A DNA stretch of 64,000 bases, from assembly GCF_901709675.1 (NCBI RefSeq), contig NW_023590222.1, forward strand, positions 132,001-196,000, read 5' to 3'. Positions 16,937 through 28,314 of the stretch are shown here, piece by piece. Position 1 is the first letter of the stretch. Every line of letters begins with the position of its first letter. The position numbers and the translations under genes were made by a program. Source of the stretch: Syngnathus acus. Its lineage: Eukaryota; Chordata; Actinopteri; Syngnathiformes; Syngnathidae. The notes below the pieces were generated by a model. That model was not told where the DNA came from. It saw only the letters and a program-made list of their open reading frames with translations, and did no database searches.

Positions 16937-17414
16937 ACTTAAGTCCGTAAACATAAAATTATTTCAGAAAAAAGATCATCTTTGGGAACAACCGGATGTT
17001 ATTCTGCCGGTCAGTATCACTGCACATGCAGTAGCAAACTCAATAGCGAAGAAATATGTGAGACTCTCAACTGGATCACCAATATTTGAGTGATGTTCCA
17101 GTTATTTATCACAATTATTTATTATTATAATAATAATATATATAATATAGATAATAATTATTTATTTATTATTCACAATTGTCATGGTGATCTTTCTGGT
17201 GATTTCTTAACTAGGCTGGATGTATTTTTTTTGTTGGCGTTGATTTCTCCGACTGCCCAGAAAGGCACCACCGCGATCAGTTAGGTTAAAATGAAAAGAG
17301 AGGAAAGTGACGTTGTAAAGAACCATCCGTGACAAGATTTTCTTCAAAAATTGTTGTACCATGATTTTCTTCACAAAAAAATAAAAAATAAAAACAAATT
17401 AAAAAAAATTGTAC
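16937..17414. other. unidentified conserved sequence with AT-rich tract
   Basis: About 160 bp without recognised identity, then a TTATTA/TAATAA self-complementary tract (17105-17175) and an A-rich stretch. An open frame to 17093 starts inside the SINE and is probably fortuitous. Confidence 0.4.
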
Positions 17415-17480
17415 CCATGTATAATGCGCACCCCAGATTTTAGGACAATAAATTAGTTAAATTTTGCGCATTATACATGG
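17415..17480. repeat. perfect 16-bp inverted repeat
   Basis: CCATGTATAATGCGCA (17415-17430) and TGCGCATTATACATGG (17465-17480) are exact complements around a 34-bp loop. It could be the end of an unrecognised DNA transposon. Confidence 0.85.
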
Positions 17481-17555
17481 AAAAAAACGGTAATTTGATT
17501 ATGCCATAACCCAGATTCGAATCGAACACAACGGAATTAAACACTACACGATTGT

Positions 17556-17747
17556 ATGCAAGAAGGGGCAGCACATCAAGAAAAGGAACTCCGCCGTGTC
17601 CCAGAAACCAAACAACAACTCCGTAAGGAAAGACAAAAACAGGCTCCAGCACGACCACAACCCACCACCACTTTCCCCTGCCCACACTGCACAAAAATAT
17701 GTGGATCCCGGATCGGCCTCTACGCCCACCTGCGGACCCACAAGTAG
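17556..17747 (+). pseudogene. C2H2-finger C-terminal LINE fragment (copy C)
   Basis: As at 5342-5533, with one His-to-Gln change near the start (AAHQEK). Finger ligands intact. Confidence 0.8.
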
Positions 17748-17796
17748 ACGACCCTGAGAAGAAGACAGTCATACTCGTCCCGAGTGTCCGCCGATG

Positions 17797-17814
17797 ATGG
17801 TGTGTGTGTGTGTG

Positions 17815-17852
<38 letters not shown>

Positions 17853-17930
17853 AGCGAGAGAGAGCGAGAAAGAGTGCGAGAGAGAGAGAGAGAGAGAGCG
17901 CGAGAGAGAGCGAGAGCGAGAGAGAACGCT
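17797..17930. repeat. (GT)n(GA)n microsatellite (copy C)
   Basis: Longer GT run than in copy B. Confidence 0.95.
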
Positions 17931-18413
17931 CAACCGTAGCGTGCCGCCGACCGCCCAACTGCACCGCGCTGGTCGCATTATTGTGACAGAGCCGTCGCTG
18001 AAATTTAGAAAATATTTTTAAAGTTCTGATGTACTTTCTAAAATTTAAGTGGATCTCAGTGCGCAGGGAGCTTAATTTGGTGCGGTCGCGCAACCGCAGC
18101 GCGCCGGGCGCTCACTGTCGCATTGCTTAAAGAGCGCCTTTGTGTTTTAGGATGGCTTTACTGCTCCCACTTGCTTTCTTTGGAGGCATGATTAGGGGTT
18201 AATACAATCCTCAAAGTAACGAAATTACAATAACGAACGGAGTCAGTCGGCATCCGGGCCGCGCGGTCGGGTTTTCTCGGGTCCTTTCGGCTCATCTTGC
18301 GAGGTTCAACCTCCGAATTTTGTTGGACAACCGAAGCAAAAAAATCTCGAATTTTTTTGTTCGAATTCCGATTTGTTCGAGAACCGGGACGTTCGAAAAC
18401 CGAGGTTTGACTG
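17931..18413 (-). mobile_element. spacer plus Tigger-like transposon 5' end (copy C)
   Basis: MPPKK start at 18127-18189 (minus) and terminal sequence ending at 18413. Confidence 0.5.
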
Positions 18414-18627
18414 TACTCCCAGACTTCCCTGCCACTTGTGCGCTGTACAGAAAGCCAATTATGGGACTAAATTGGAATAGCTGGTCTCTGGACACTGGAA
18501 AAACTGGTTTCAGATACCCAGCAATTGACACATTAGCAATTAAAAAAAAAGAAGAAAAAAAAAAAAAAAAGAATTCAAAACTTCTGGCTCCCACACCAGC
18601 ATATGCCTGCCATGGTCTGGACCTTGT
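18414..18627 (+). repeat. poly(A)-ended segment (copy C)
   Basis: A-rich end near 18541-18570; same as 6193-6406. Confidence 0.5.
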
Positions 18628-18698
18628 GGTTCCATAGTGTAATGGTTAGCACACTGGACTCTGAATCCACTGATCCGAGTTCAAGTCTCAGTGGAACC
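18628..18698 (+). tRNA. tRNA-Gln(CTG)-like (copy C)
   Basis: Same as 6407-6477; followed by CCTTTTTGG. Confidence 0.6.
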
Positions 18699-19302
18699 TC
18701 AACCTTTTTGGCATTTACCTATTCCTATCTATACTGCTTGTGAGCTGCTCTATAAAACCATATACGTAACTTCCATGAATTAATGGCATGAGTTCCATAG
18801 TGTAGTGGTAAGTGCTCTGGACTCTCACCCCAGCGACCCGAGTTCAAGTCTCAGTGGAACCTCAACTGTTTTGGCATTTGCCTATTCCTATATATATGCT
18901 TGTGAGCTGCTCCATAAAACCATATACATAACTTCCATGAAACAATGGTGTGGTTTCCATACTGTAGTGGTTAGTGCTCTGTACTCTCACCCCAGCGACC
19001 TGAGTTCAAGTCTCAGTGGAACCTCAACTATTTTGGCATTTACCTATTCCTATCTATACTGGCTTGTGAGCTGCTCCATAAAACCATATACGTAACTTCC
19101 ATGAAATAATGTTGTGTGTTCCATAGTGTAGTGGTTAGTGCTCTGGATTCCCACCCCAGTGACTGGAGTTCAAGTCTCAGTGGAACATCAACTATTTTGG
19201 CATTTACCTATTCCTATGTATATATACTATTTGCTTGTGAGCTGGTCCATAAAACCATATACGTAACTTCCATGACGTAATGCCGTGGGTTCCATACTGT
19301 AG

Positions 19303-22300
19303 ACTTAGACTTAGACTTAGACAGAACTTTATTGTCATTTTGTCAACACTAGGTGTGTACAAAACGAAATTTCGTTGCATACGGCTTTCAGCAATGTAGA
19401 GGTATTTCGGCTGGTTAAAAAAAAAAGTGACATTCTATATAAAAATATGAGATAAGATAATTATAAAGTACAAAGTGCAGCAGTGATAAAGTATGTGAAC
19501 AGTGCAGGAGACAAAAACAGTATTTACAAGTGTGCAGAGGAATGCTACGTTTGAATGTTCAGCAGTCTGACGACAGCAGGGAAAAAACTATTGCAGAACC
19601 TGGTGGACCTGCAGCGGATGCTGCGAAACCTCTTCCCAGAGGGCAGCAGGGAGAACAGTCCATGGTGGGGGTGTGATGGGTCACTGATAATATTTCGGGC
19701 TCGGGACACGCAGCGCTGGGATGACAAGTCCTGAATGGAGGGAAGAGGAGCCCCGATGATCCTCTCTGCTGTCCTCACCACTCTCCTCAGGTTCTTCCAA
19801 TCGGAGGCGCTGCAACCTCCACACCACACCGAGAGACAGCTTGTCAGAATGCTCTCTATGGTGCTTCGGTAGAACGTCCTCATGATGGGTGGGGGCAGGT
19901 GGGCTCTCCTCATCCTCCGCAGGAAGTACAAGCGCTTCTGTGCCCTCTTGACCAGTGTTGTGGTGTTCACAGTCCAGGTGAGGTCGTCTGTGATGTGGAC
20001 TCCCAGGAATTTAGTGCTGCTGACCACCTCCACAGCTGAGCTGTTGATGATCAGTGGAGCGTGGTGAGGCTGGTTCTTCCTGAAGTCGACGATGATCTCC
20101 TTCGTCTTCTCCACATTCAGGATCAGGCTATTTTCTCTGCACCAGCCCACCAACTGCTCCACCTCCTCTCTGTAGTCCAGGTCGTTGTTGTCCCTGATGA
20201 GGCCCACCACCGTTGTGTCGTCTGCAAACTTCACGATGTGATTGGTGGTGAACCTGGGGGCGCAGTCGTGTGTCATCAGGGTGAACAGCAGGGGGCTCAG
20301 GACGCAGCCCTGAGGGGAGCCTGTGCTGAGGGTGATGACATCGGAGGTGTTCTGTCCGACCCGGACTGACTGAGGTCTGTTGGTGAGGAAGTCTAGCAGC
20401 CAGTTCCGAAGGGGGGTGCTGAAGCCCAGGTGTTCCAGTTTTTCCACCAGATGTTGTGGAATGATGGTATTAAACGCTGAGCTGAAGTCCAGGAACAGCA
20501 ACCGCACGTGGGTGTTCCTCTCCTCCAGGTGAGCCAGGCTCAGGTGAAGAACGGAGGAGATGGCATCCTCAGTGGAGCGGTTCTGCCGGTAGGCAAACTG
20601 GAACGGATCGAATGTTGGGGGGAGTCTGGAGACGATGTGATCTTTGAGCAGCCTTTCGAAGCACTTCATCATGATGGGAGTCAGTGCCACAGGTCTGTAG
20701 TCATTCCATGAGGTGATTTGAGGTTTCTTCGGCACCGGAATGATGGAGGCAGCCTTGAAGCACACTGGCACTTTGGCTTGGTCCAGCGAGATGTTAAAAA
20801 TGTCTGTGATGACACCAGCCAGCTGGCCTGCACATTCCTTGAACACCCGCCCAGGTATGTTGTCGGGGCCTGGGGCCTTACGTGGGTTGACTCTTCTCAG
20901 AGTCTTCCACACGTCGGCTGAGTCAAGGCAGAGGACCTCCTCTTCCTGGTGGGGAACAGTTTTAACTGCCGGAGTGCTGTTTAGTGCCTCAAAACGCCCA
21001 AAGAAGTTATTTAGACCATTTAGGAAGTCAGCATCAACCTCACCCACCGGGGGGGAGGGTGAGTTGTAGTCCGTGATCGCCCGTATGCCTTGCCACATAC
21101 TCCTGGTGTTATTGGCGTCGTGGAAAAAATCCTGAATTTTCCGACTGTGGCTTCGCTTCGCTAGCCTGATGGCACGGTTCAAGTTGGCTCTCGCTGTCCT
21201 CAGTGCCTCCTTGTCGCCAGACTTGAAGGCTGAGTTCCGTGCTCGTAGCATATGACGTACATCCTCAGTCATCCAGGGTCGTTGGTTGGCTCGGGTGATG
21301 ATGTTCTTAGTGGTGCTGACGTCCTCGGAGCATTTGTTGATGTAGGCTGACACAGTCATGGCGTACTCATCAATGTTGATCTGATTGTCATATGTTGCTG
21401 CTGATTTGAACATGTCCCAGTCAGAGCACTCAAAGCAGTCCTGGAGTGCCTCCATGGCCCCCTCAGACCACACCCTCACCTGCTTCACTGTGGGTTTTGC
21501 TCTGATCAGCAGGGGCCTGTATGCAGGGGTTAGCATAACAGATAGGTGGTCTGAAGAGCCGAGGTGGGGGCGGGGGGCTGCTCTGAATGCATCCTTTATA
21601 TTGGTGTAAACCAAGTCCAGAGTGTTCTCTCCCCGAGTTGGAAAATCCACGTGTTGGTAAAAATGAGGGAGAATAGTCTTCATGCTAGCCTGGTTGAAGT
21701 CCCCAGCAATGATGAAAACCCCCTCTGTGTGCGTGGATTGCAGCTCACTGATCGTCCGATAGAGAACCCTCATGGCCTCTTTAGTGTTAGCGCTAGGAGG
21801 CACGTACACAGCCGTGATGCTAACAACAGTAAACTCTCTGGGCAGGTAGAAGGGTCTACAGTTAACAGTCAAAAGCTCGATGTCCGAAGAGCAGAAGCTG
21901 GCGACAGATCTAGCATTTTTGCACCAGTTGTTGTTGATGTAGACACACAGCCCACCTCCTCGGGATTTACCGCTTAGCTCGCTGTTTCTGTCGGCGCGGA
22001 ATGTAGCGAGCCCCTCCAGGCTAACGGCGTTGTCCGGCATTGATGAGTTCAGCCATGTCTCCGTCAGGATGAGAGCGCAGCAGTTCCTAACTTCCCTCTT
22101 TGAAGAGAGTTCCAGTTTTAGATGGTCCATTTTATTATCCAGTGAGCGGACGTTGGAGAGGAAGATGGATGGAAGCGGCGGTTTGTAGGGGTTAGCTCTC
22201 AGCTTAGCCGTTAGCCCACCTCGACAGCCGCGCTTTCGCCGCCGGTCACACCGCCTACGCTTACTCCTCCTCCGGCGTGTGCTGCCCGGCGAGCCCGCTG

Positions 22301-22326
22301 CGTCGTGAGCTCCTGGGGCTAGCGCC
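19303..22326 (-). mobile_element. young L2-clade insertion inside the tRNA array
   Basis: The element is bounded by the 6-bp duplication CTGTAG (19297-19302 and 22327-22332). Its 3' end (left) has (TTAGAC)n; its 5' end is truncated within the Arg-rich N-terminal region. The uninterrupted target exists at 7071-7141 and at 23325-23395. It keeps the FAYRQ codons that the long L2 copies A, B and C lack, so it came from a different, more intact source. Confidence 0.9.
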
Positions 22327-22355
22327 CTGTAGTGGTTTGTGCTGTGGACTCTCAC
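19545..22355 (-). CDS. L2 ORF2: endonuclease and reverse transcriptase, 936 codons, uninterrupted
   Basis: The first dozen codons come from the flank; element coding starts around residue 12. After an Arg-rich stretch (27-48) comes an APE-type endonuclease (about 60-275: ETW 99-101, AGDFN 217-221, SDH 268-270). The RT domain (about 480-760) has [24 protein letters not shown] (586-598), LDFSSAF (622-628), [10 protein letters not shown] (679-688) and the catalytic FADD (710-713). A C-terminal region ends [24 protein letters not shown]. The frame lacks stops, so it could encode active enzyme, but the element is missing its 5' UTR and ORF1. L2 clade (Maui-like) is assigned from memory. Confidence 0.85.
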   Translation of the reverse strand: MRVHSTNHYRALAPGAHDAAGSPGSTRRRRSKRRRCDRRRKRGCRGGLTAKLRANPYKPPLPSIFLSNVRSLDNKMDHLKLELSSKREVRNCCALILTETWLNSSMPDNAVSLEGLATFRADRNSELSGKSRGGGLCVYINNNWCKNARSVASFCSSDIELLTVNCRPFYLPREFTVVSITAVYVPPSANTKEAMRVLYRTISELQSTHTEGVFIIAGDFNQASMKTILPHFYQHVDFPTRGENTLDLVYTNIKDAFRAAPRPHLGSSDHLSVMLTPAYRPLLIRAKPTVKQVRVWSEGAMEALQDCFECSDWDMFKSAATYDNQINIDEYAMTVSAYINKCSEDVSTTKNIITRANQRPWMTEDVRHMLRARNSAFKSGDKEALRTARANLNRAIRLAKRSHSRKIQDFFHDANNTRSMWQGIRAITDYNSPSPPVGEVDADFLNGLNNFFGRFEALNSTPAVKTVPHQEEEVLCLDSADVWKTLRRVNPRKAPGPDNIPGRVFKECAGQLAGVITDIFNISLDQAKVPVCFKAASIIPVPKKPQITSWNDYRPVALTPIMMKCFERLLKDHIVSRLPPTFDPFQFAYRQNRSTEDAISSVLHLSLAHLEERNTHVRLLFLDFSSAFNTIIPQHLVEKLEHLGFSTPLRNWLLDFLTNRPQSVRVGQNTSDVITLSTGSPQGCVLSPLLFTLMTHDCAPRFTTNHIVKFADDTTVVGLIRDNNDLDYREEVEQLVGWCRENSLILNVEKTKEIIVDFRKNQPHHAPLIINSSAVEVVSSTKFLGVHITDDLTWTVNTTTLVKRAQKRLYFLRRMRRAHLPPPIMRTFYRSTIESILTSCLSVWCGGCSASDWKNLRRVVRTAERIIGAPLPSIQDLSSQRCVSRARNIISDPSHPHHGLFSLLPSGKRFRSIRCRSTRFCNSFFPAVVRLLNIQT

Positions 22356-24148
22356 CCCAGCGACTTGAGTTCAAGTCTCAGTGGAACCTCAACTATTTTG
22401 GCATTTACCTATTCCCATGTATGCAATTTGCTTGTGAGCTGCTCTATAAAACCATATAGGTAACTTCCATGGATTAATAGTGTGGGTTCCATACTGTAGT
22501 GGTTAGTACTCTAGACTCTCACCCCAACGCCCTGCGTTCAAGTCTCAGTGGAACCTCAACTATTTTGGCATTTACCTATTCCTATTTATACTATTCCTGT
22601 ATCTGGCTTGTGAGCTGCTCCATAAAACCATATACGTAACTTCCATGGAATATTGGTGTGCGTTCCATAGTGTAGTGGTTAATGCTCTGGTCTCTCACCC
22701 CAGTGACCTGAGTTCAAGTCTCAGTGGAACCTGAACTGTTTTGACATTTACCTATTCCTATCTATGCTATTTGCTTGTGAGCTGCTCCATAAAACCATAT
22801 AGCTAACTTCCATGGATTAATGGTGTGGGTTACATACTCTAGTGGTTAGTGCTCTGGACTCTCACCCCAGCGACCAGAGTTCAAGTCTCAGTGGAACCTC
22901 AACTGTTTTGGCATTTGCCTATTCCTATATATATGCTTGTGAGCTGCTCCATAAAACCATATACATAACTTCCATGAAACAATGGTGTGGTTTCCATACT
23001 GTAGTGGTTAGTGCTCTGTACTCTCACCCCAGCGACCTGAGTTCAAGTCTCAGTGGAAACTCAACTATTTTGGCATTTTCCTATTCCTATCTATACTGGC
23101 TTGTGAGCTGCTCCATAAAACCATATACGTAACTTTCATGAAACAATGTGGTGCGTTCCATAGTGTAGTGGTTAGTGCTCTGGATTCCCACCCCAGTGAC
23201 CGGAGTTCAAGTCTCAGTGGAACATCAACTATTTTGGCATTTACCTATTCCTATGTATATATACTATTTGCTTGTGAGCTGGTCCATAAAACCATATACG
23301 TAACTTCCATGACGTAATGCCGTGGGTTCCATACTGTAGTGGTTTGTGCTGTGGACTCTCACCCCAGCGACTTGAGTTCAAGTCTCAGTGGAACCTCAAC
23401 TATTTTGGCATTTACCTATTCCCATGTATGCAATTTGCTTGTGAGCTGCTCTATAAAACCATATAGGTAACTTCCATGGATTAATAGTGTGGGTTCCATA
23501 CTGTAGTGGTTAGTACTCTAGACTCTCACCCCAGCGCCCTGCGTTCAAGTCTCAGTGGAACCTCAACTATTTTGGCATTTACCTATTCCTATTTATACTA
23601 TTCCTATATCTGGCTTGTGAGCTGCTCCATAAAACCATATACGAACCTCAACTATTTTGGCATTTACCTATTCCCATGTATGCAATTTGCTTGTGAGCTG
23701 CTCTATGAAACCATATAGGTAACTTCCATGGAATATTGGTGTGCGTTCCATAGTGTAGTGGTTAATGCTCTGGTCTCTCACCCCAGTGACCTGAGTTCAA
23801 GTCTCAGTGGAACCTGAACTATTTTGACATTTACCTATTCCTATCTATGCTATTTGCTTGTGAGCTGCTCCATAAAACCATATAGCTAACGTCCATGGAT
23901 TAATGGTGTGGGTTACATACTCTAGTGGTTAGTGCTCTGGACTCTCACCCCAGCGACCAGAGTTCAAGTCTCAGTGGAACCTCAAGTATTTTGGCATTTA
24001 CCTATTCCTATCTATACTATTTACTTGTGAGCTGCTCCATAAAACCATATAGGTAACATCCATGAAGTAATGGCGTGGGTTCTGTAGTGTAGTGGTTAGT
24101 GCTCTGTACTCTCACCCCAGCGACCTGAGTTCAAATCCCAGTGGGACC

Positions 24149-25016
24149 AAAAATATCTTATCCTTGAAAAATTTGCAACAGAGTTGCTCGTGTGCTCCCC
24201 CATAAAACCATATGCTAGAGCTAGGGTTAGGAATAGGGTAAGAGGTAGGGTTAGAGCTAGGGCTAGGGTTAGGGTAAGAGGTAGGGTTAAGGCTAGCGCT
24301 AGGGTTAGGGTAAGAGGTAGGGTTAAGGTTAGAGCTAGGGCTAGGGTTAGGACTCTCACCCCAGCGACCTGAGTTCAAGCCTCAATGGAAAAAAATGGCC
24401 AAAAACAAAGGTGAGGGGTAAGAGCTAGGGTAAGGATTAGGGTTAGGGTTAGGGTTAGGACTAGGGTAAGAGCAAGGGTTGGGTTAGAGCTAGGGTTAGA
24501 GCTAGGGCTAGGGTTAGGAATAGGGTAAGAGGTAGGGTTGAGGTAGGAATAGGGTCAGAGCTAGGGTTAGGAGTAGGGTAAGAGGTAGGGTTAGGGTAAG
24601 AGGTAGGGTTAAGGTTAGAGCTAGGGCTAGGTTTAGGACTCTCACCCCAGCGACCTGAGTTCAAGTCTCAGTGGAAAAAAATGGCCAAAAAGAAAGGTGA
24701 GGGTTTAGAGCTAGGGTAAGAGCTAGGATTAGGGTTAGGTTTAAGGTTAGAGCTAGGGTTAGGGTTAGGAATAGGGTAAGAGCTAGGGTTACGGTTAGGA
24801 TTAGGGTAAGAGTTAGGGTTAGGGTTACAGTTAGGGTTAGAGCTAGGGTTAGGGTTAAGAATAGGGTAAGAGCTAGGGTTAGGGTTAGGAATAGGGTAAG
24901 AGCTAGGGTTAGAGCTAGGGTTAGGAATAGGGTAAGAGGTAGGGTTAAGGTTAGAGCTAGGGCTAGGGTTAGGACTCTCACCCCAGCGACCTGAGTTCAA
25001 GTCTCAGTGGAAGAAA
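24149..25016. repeat. TTAGGG-like minisatellite (copy C)
   Basis: Shorter than copy B. Exon-1-like ATGs at 24395 (AAAAACAAAG variant) and 24681, each preceded by the tRNA 3' half. Confidence 0.85.
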
Positions 25017-25445
25017 ATGGCCAAAAAGAAAGGTGAGTTTGTAAAACTGCAGTTTAAGGTCAGTACTCGTTTTCAATATTGATTTTTATTTATTTATTTT
25101 TTAATTCCACCACTTTTAAATAGTCCATTACATTCATATCTGCTCCTGTCTAGTATTTACCAAAATCCAAATTTGGTTCCAACAAGATTGGTTCTACAGG
25201 ACATTATTGTAATAAATAACTCCTTATGAGCACAAGTGTAGATAGTTTTTTTTTCTCTTTAGTTTGCTGTTAGAAACTGTACCCTTGATCCGTGTGTTTG
25301 CTGTCCTAATAAGATAAGTTTAACATATTTTTTTCTGTACTTAAAAATCATCATTTCAGATGGGCTGATGCCAGAAGTCATAGAAGTGACCTCTTGTACC
25401 TTCACATCTCGTGGCCCAAGTAATGAAAAGTCTGCCAAAAAGTGA
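25017..25445 (+). CDS. possible two-exon small protein (copy C)
   Basis: Exons 25017-25032 and 25360-25445, same frame and splice sites as copy B. The intron is 8 bp longer owing to AGGTCAGT near 25058. Confidence 0.4.
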
Positions 25446-25679
25446 GGTGAGTTTGGAGTAATCCTTTTCAATATATAACTTTATCACGGTTGCTTTTAAA
25501 TTGTCCAATTGTTACTACTGTATCAGTATCTAATTATCCTCACATATGCTGCTTACTAAGATTTAGATGACCCAAGCAAGATATATTAAACACCACGACT
25601 TTTTTTCTTAGACATGTAAGGTCTAAAGTTTAGACCTTTATTCAATCATAGTTGAATTTTGTGATAAAATGAAAATTAA
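25446..25679. other. AT-rich sequence downstream of the small exons (copy C)
   Basis: No recognisable feature; has 6 extra bases (GCAAGA) relative to copy B near 25577, shared with E, F and G. Confidence 0.4.
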
Positions 25680-26372
25680 CCCATCCAAATTTATTTATAT
25701 CATCTTTGTTTGTCTATGTGTAGCACGTTATCAAAGCAAATTCCCCATACATGTAAAACACTGTCTGAAAAAAGTTCCCCACTATCCCACGGTGACAAGA
25801 CATAGTACACAATATACATACAAGTAAACAACACGAAAAATAAAAACAAGAAGGCACAAACAATGAATAAATAAGAGTGATGAATAAATAATAAATAAAT
25901 AAATAACATAATAAATAAGAGGAGCAAAAATGGAGCAAGTGTGCATACAGCAGACAGTCAGAATATACCGCAAAAGTACAGGACGCTACGCAGAAGGGGG
26001 GAGAGAGTTCAGGATCATAACAGCCTGGAGTATGAACCTGTTGGTGAGTCTGGTGGTGCGGAAGCGCAGGCTCCTGTACCTCTTCCCAGAGGGCAGAAGA
26101 TCAAACAAAGAGTGAGCGGGGTGACTCACATCACTCACGATCGCGGTCGCCTTGCGGGTGAGATGGGAGGTGTAAATGTCCTTCAGGGAGGGGAGTGAAG
26201 CACCAATAATCTTACCAGCTGTGTTCACTATGTGCTGCAGGGCCTTCATGTTGTATTCAGTGCAGCTACCACCCCAAACAGCGATACAACTGGAGAGGAT
26301 GCTCTCAATGGTGCCACGGTAGAATGTAGTCATGACGGCCGGAGGAGCACTTGCTCGCCTGTTCAGAGGCAA
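25680..26372 (-). mobile_element. L2 3' end, 5'-truncated (copy C)
   Basis: Frame 25986-26372 is the same as copy B with two amino-acid changes. Confidence 0.8.
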
Positions 26373-26405
26373 TATCAGTAAAATATATCATATAACGGAC
26401 AGACA

Positions 26406-27070
26406 CAATGATATTTGAGAAGTGAAATGAAGTTTATGGGACTTTCAGATTTGTCAAGAAGAATGGTGAAATATACCTTCAACCAGAATCCACACTCATT
26501 GGAAGCTATAGGAAGTGTCTAGAGCAGTGATTCTTAACCTTGTTGGAGGCACTGAACCCCACCAGTTTCATATGCCCATTCACCGAACCCCTCTTTTGTG
26601 AATATATATTTATTTTTTTCAAATTGAAGACAGAGATGTTTTTACTGGTGCACAAAATGAGCCGTGCATAAACATCACCTTGTTCAAAGAATAGAACCAA
26701 CACAATGCATGAATTCACAACAAATGACATACCAGCAAATCAGTGTGACTTCTGCTGTTGCCTTTGCGAGACCAGTTCAGATATGCGAATTTATTAATCA
26801 GGTGTGTTTGGACCTCCGGAGTGGAGGCTCTGCCGAACCCCTGAAACCGACTCACCGAACCCCTAGGGTTCGACCGAACCCAGGTTAAGAACCACTGGTC
26901 GAGAGGCTGTTATTTCTGCAAAAGGAGGATCTACTAAATATTGATATTGAAATATTGTCATTTTTCTCTTGGGGTGCCCAAATTTATGTACCTGCCTACT
27001 TTTGATGAAATAATGATTGCACACTGTCTGCAAATCCAATAAACTTCATTTCACTTCTCAAATATCACTG
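26406..27070. mobile_element. Tc1-like remnant (copy C)
   Basis: As copy B; split by the MITE at 26525-26897. Confidence 0.6.
26525..26897. mobile_element. hAT-type MITE (copy C)
   Basis: 373 bp with the same ends and 8-bp flanks as copy B. Confidence 0.85.
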
Positions 27071-27150
27071 CCGCTATCCACCGTGTATGGATTCGGGCTA
27101 GCGCCCAAAATTAAATTGGACTAGTTGATCAACAGCAACGTTTTAAAGAA

Positions 27151-27222
27151 GGGCTTGTCTGGGAGTTGAACCCAGGACCTCCGACACCCAAAGCAAGAAT
27201 CATACCCCTAGACCAACGAGCC
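27151..27222 (-). tRNA. tRNA-Pro(TGG) (copy C)
   Basis: Identical to 11141-11212. Confidence 0.7.
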
Positions 27223-27312
27223 ATGACGGAAGCTTGCAGACCATGTTACATTCCGTGTAACGTTGGCCTGTCAAACGCTCCACATAATGATAGACAACAG
27301 TGTTTCCAAGAA

Positions 27313-27384
27313 GAGATTGTCCGGGAGTTAAACCCAGGTAATGATGCACCCTAAGCGAGAATCATTCCCCTGCACCGATGAGCT
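27313..27384 (-). tRNA. tRNA-Pro(AGG)-like pseudogene (copy C)
   Basis: As 11303-11374, with a T in place of C near 27318. Confidence 0.5.
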
Positions 27385-27484
27385 CCATAGTCGACCAGCT
27401 GACCCCGTTACATTCCGATTGGTAGCCCATGGACCTGAAGACTGAATGTCAGTGATTAATGGAATAAATGGAATCTGGTTGGCC

Positions 27485-27630
27485 TAAGGCTCCTAATTCC
27501 CTAACTTCAAGCCCTAACGCTAACTCTAAAACCAGAACAATAACCAAACCCTAATAATTAACCCCTAACCTGCTAACTCGCTAACGGTAACCCTCTCACC
27601 TTTAACCCTAACCTCTAATGCGCCCCCTAA
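27485..27630. repeat. degenerate CCCTAA-like tract (copy C)
   Basis: As 11475-11620. Confidence 0.6.
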
Positions 27631-27837
27631 AGGTAGTGCCCTCTAAACTTGAAGGCAGGCATATACGAAAAAGACCAGCAGATTGCCCCATTTCAGTACT
27701 GTTTTAATAACGTTTACAGATGGTTAAAATCCACATAATAGTTATAAGCGCATGTGTTCTGTGAGCGTTCCCCTTTCTGCTTCCTCCCTTTCCTTTCTCC
27801 CGCCAAGCAGTCCATCTTGCCCCAACACAGGGCATGT

Positions 27838-27907
27838 TCCTTGTTAGTATCGTGGATAGTATCTCTGCTTGTCGCGTGAAAGACTGGGGTTCGGTTTTCA
27901 ACCCAAG
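27838..27907 (+). pseudogene. tRNA-Asp(GTC)-like pseudogene (copy C)
   Basis: As 11828-11897. Confidence 0.5.
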
Positions 27908-28035
27908 TGCGTTAACCTATGTTTGCAGCAGAGTTATTAGAGAGCTGCATTGGTTGTGCGTGCATCTTAAGTGAGTGACCTGTTAGTTTTTCAAAATGAA
28001 CTCAAACTTTTATCTGTAGCCACCTTCTACTAAAT

Positions 28036-28125
28036 CACTGGTCCCCAACCTTTTTTGCGCCACGGACCGGTTACGTGTCAGAAATATTTTCGTGGACCGG
28101 CCTTTATATAAATAAATAATACATT
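28036..28125 (+). mobile_element. hAT-type end, truncated (copy C)
   Basis: As 12026-12115. Confidence 0.55.
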
Positions 28126-28129
28126 TATA

Positions 28130-28314
28130 TACTATGTGCCTTCTTATTTTTACTTTGTGTATTGTTTACTTGAATGTTTTGTTTGTCTGTGGACCAATTG
28201 GGTGTAATATGTCTTGTCTCCACCGTGGGATAGTAGGAAACGCAGTTTCAATGTCTTTGTATGTCTTGACATGTGAAGAAATTGACAATAAAGCAGACTT
28301 TGACTTTGACTTTG
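28130..28314 (+). mobile_element. L2 3' tail (copy C)
   Basis: As 12120-12304. Confidence 0.75.

Larger units (their letters stand above)
18628..24148 (+). repeat. tRNA-like tandem array split by an L2 (copy C)
   Basis: The longest array. Units on the left of the L2: 18628-18698, 18790-18861, 18952-19023 and 19117-19187, then the split unit starting at 19288 and finishing at 22388. To the right: 22485-22555, 22661-22731, 22828-22898, 22989-23060, 23154-23224 (CCC loop), 23325-23395, 23492-23562, 23744-23814, 23911-23981 and 24078-24148. A group of about six unit types occurs twice (22485 and 23492, 22661 and 23744, 22828 and 23911), so this array has grown relative to copy B by internal block duplication. 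A unit fragment without tRNA lies at 23644-23720. Confidence 0.85.

Noticed and set aside
16788-17093. 101-codon frame ending ...KKYVRLSTGSPIFE
   Set aside because: It starts inside the SINE and runs into unidentified sequence; no motif recognised and the SINE part differs between copies, so it was not called a gene.
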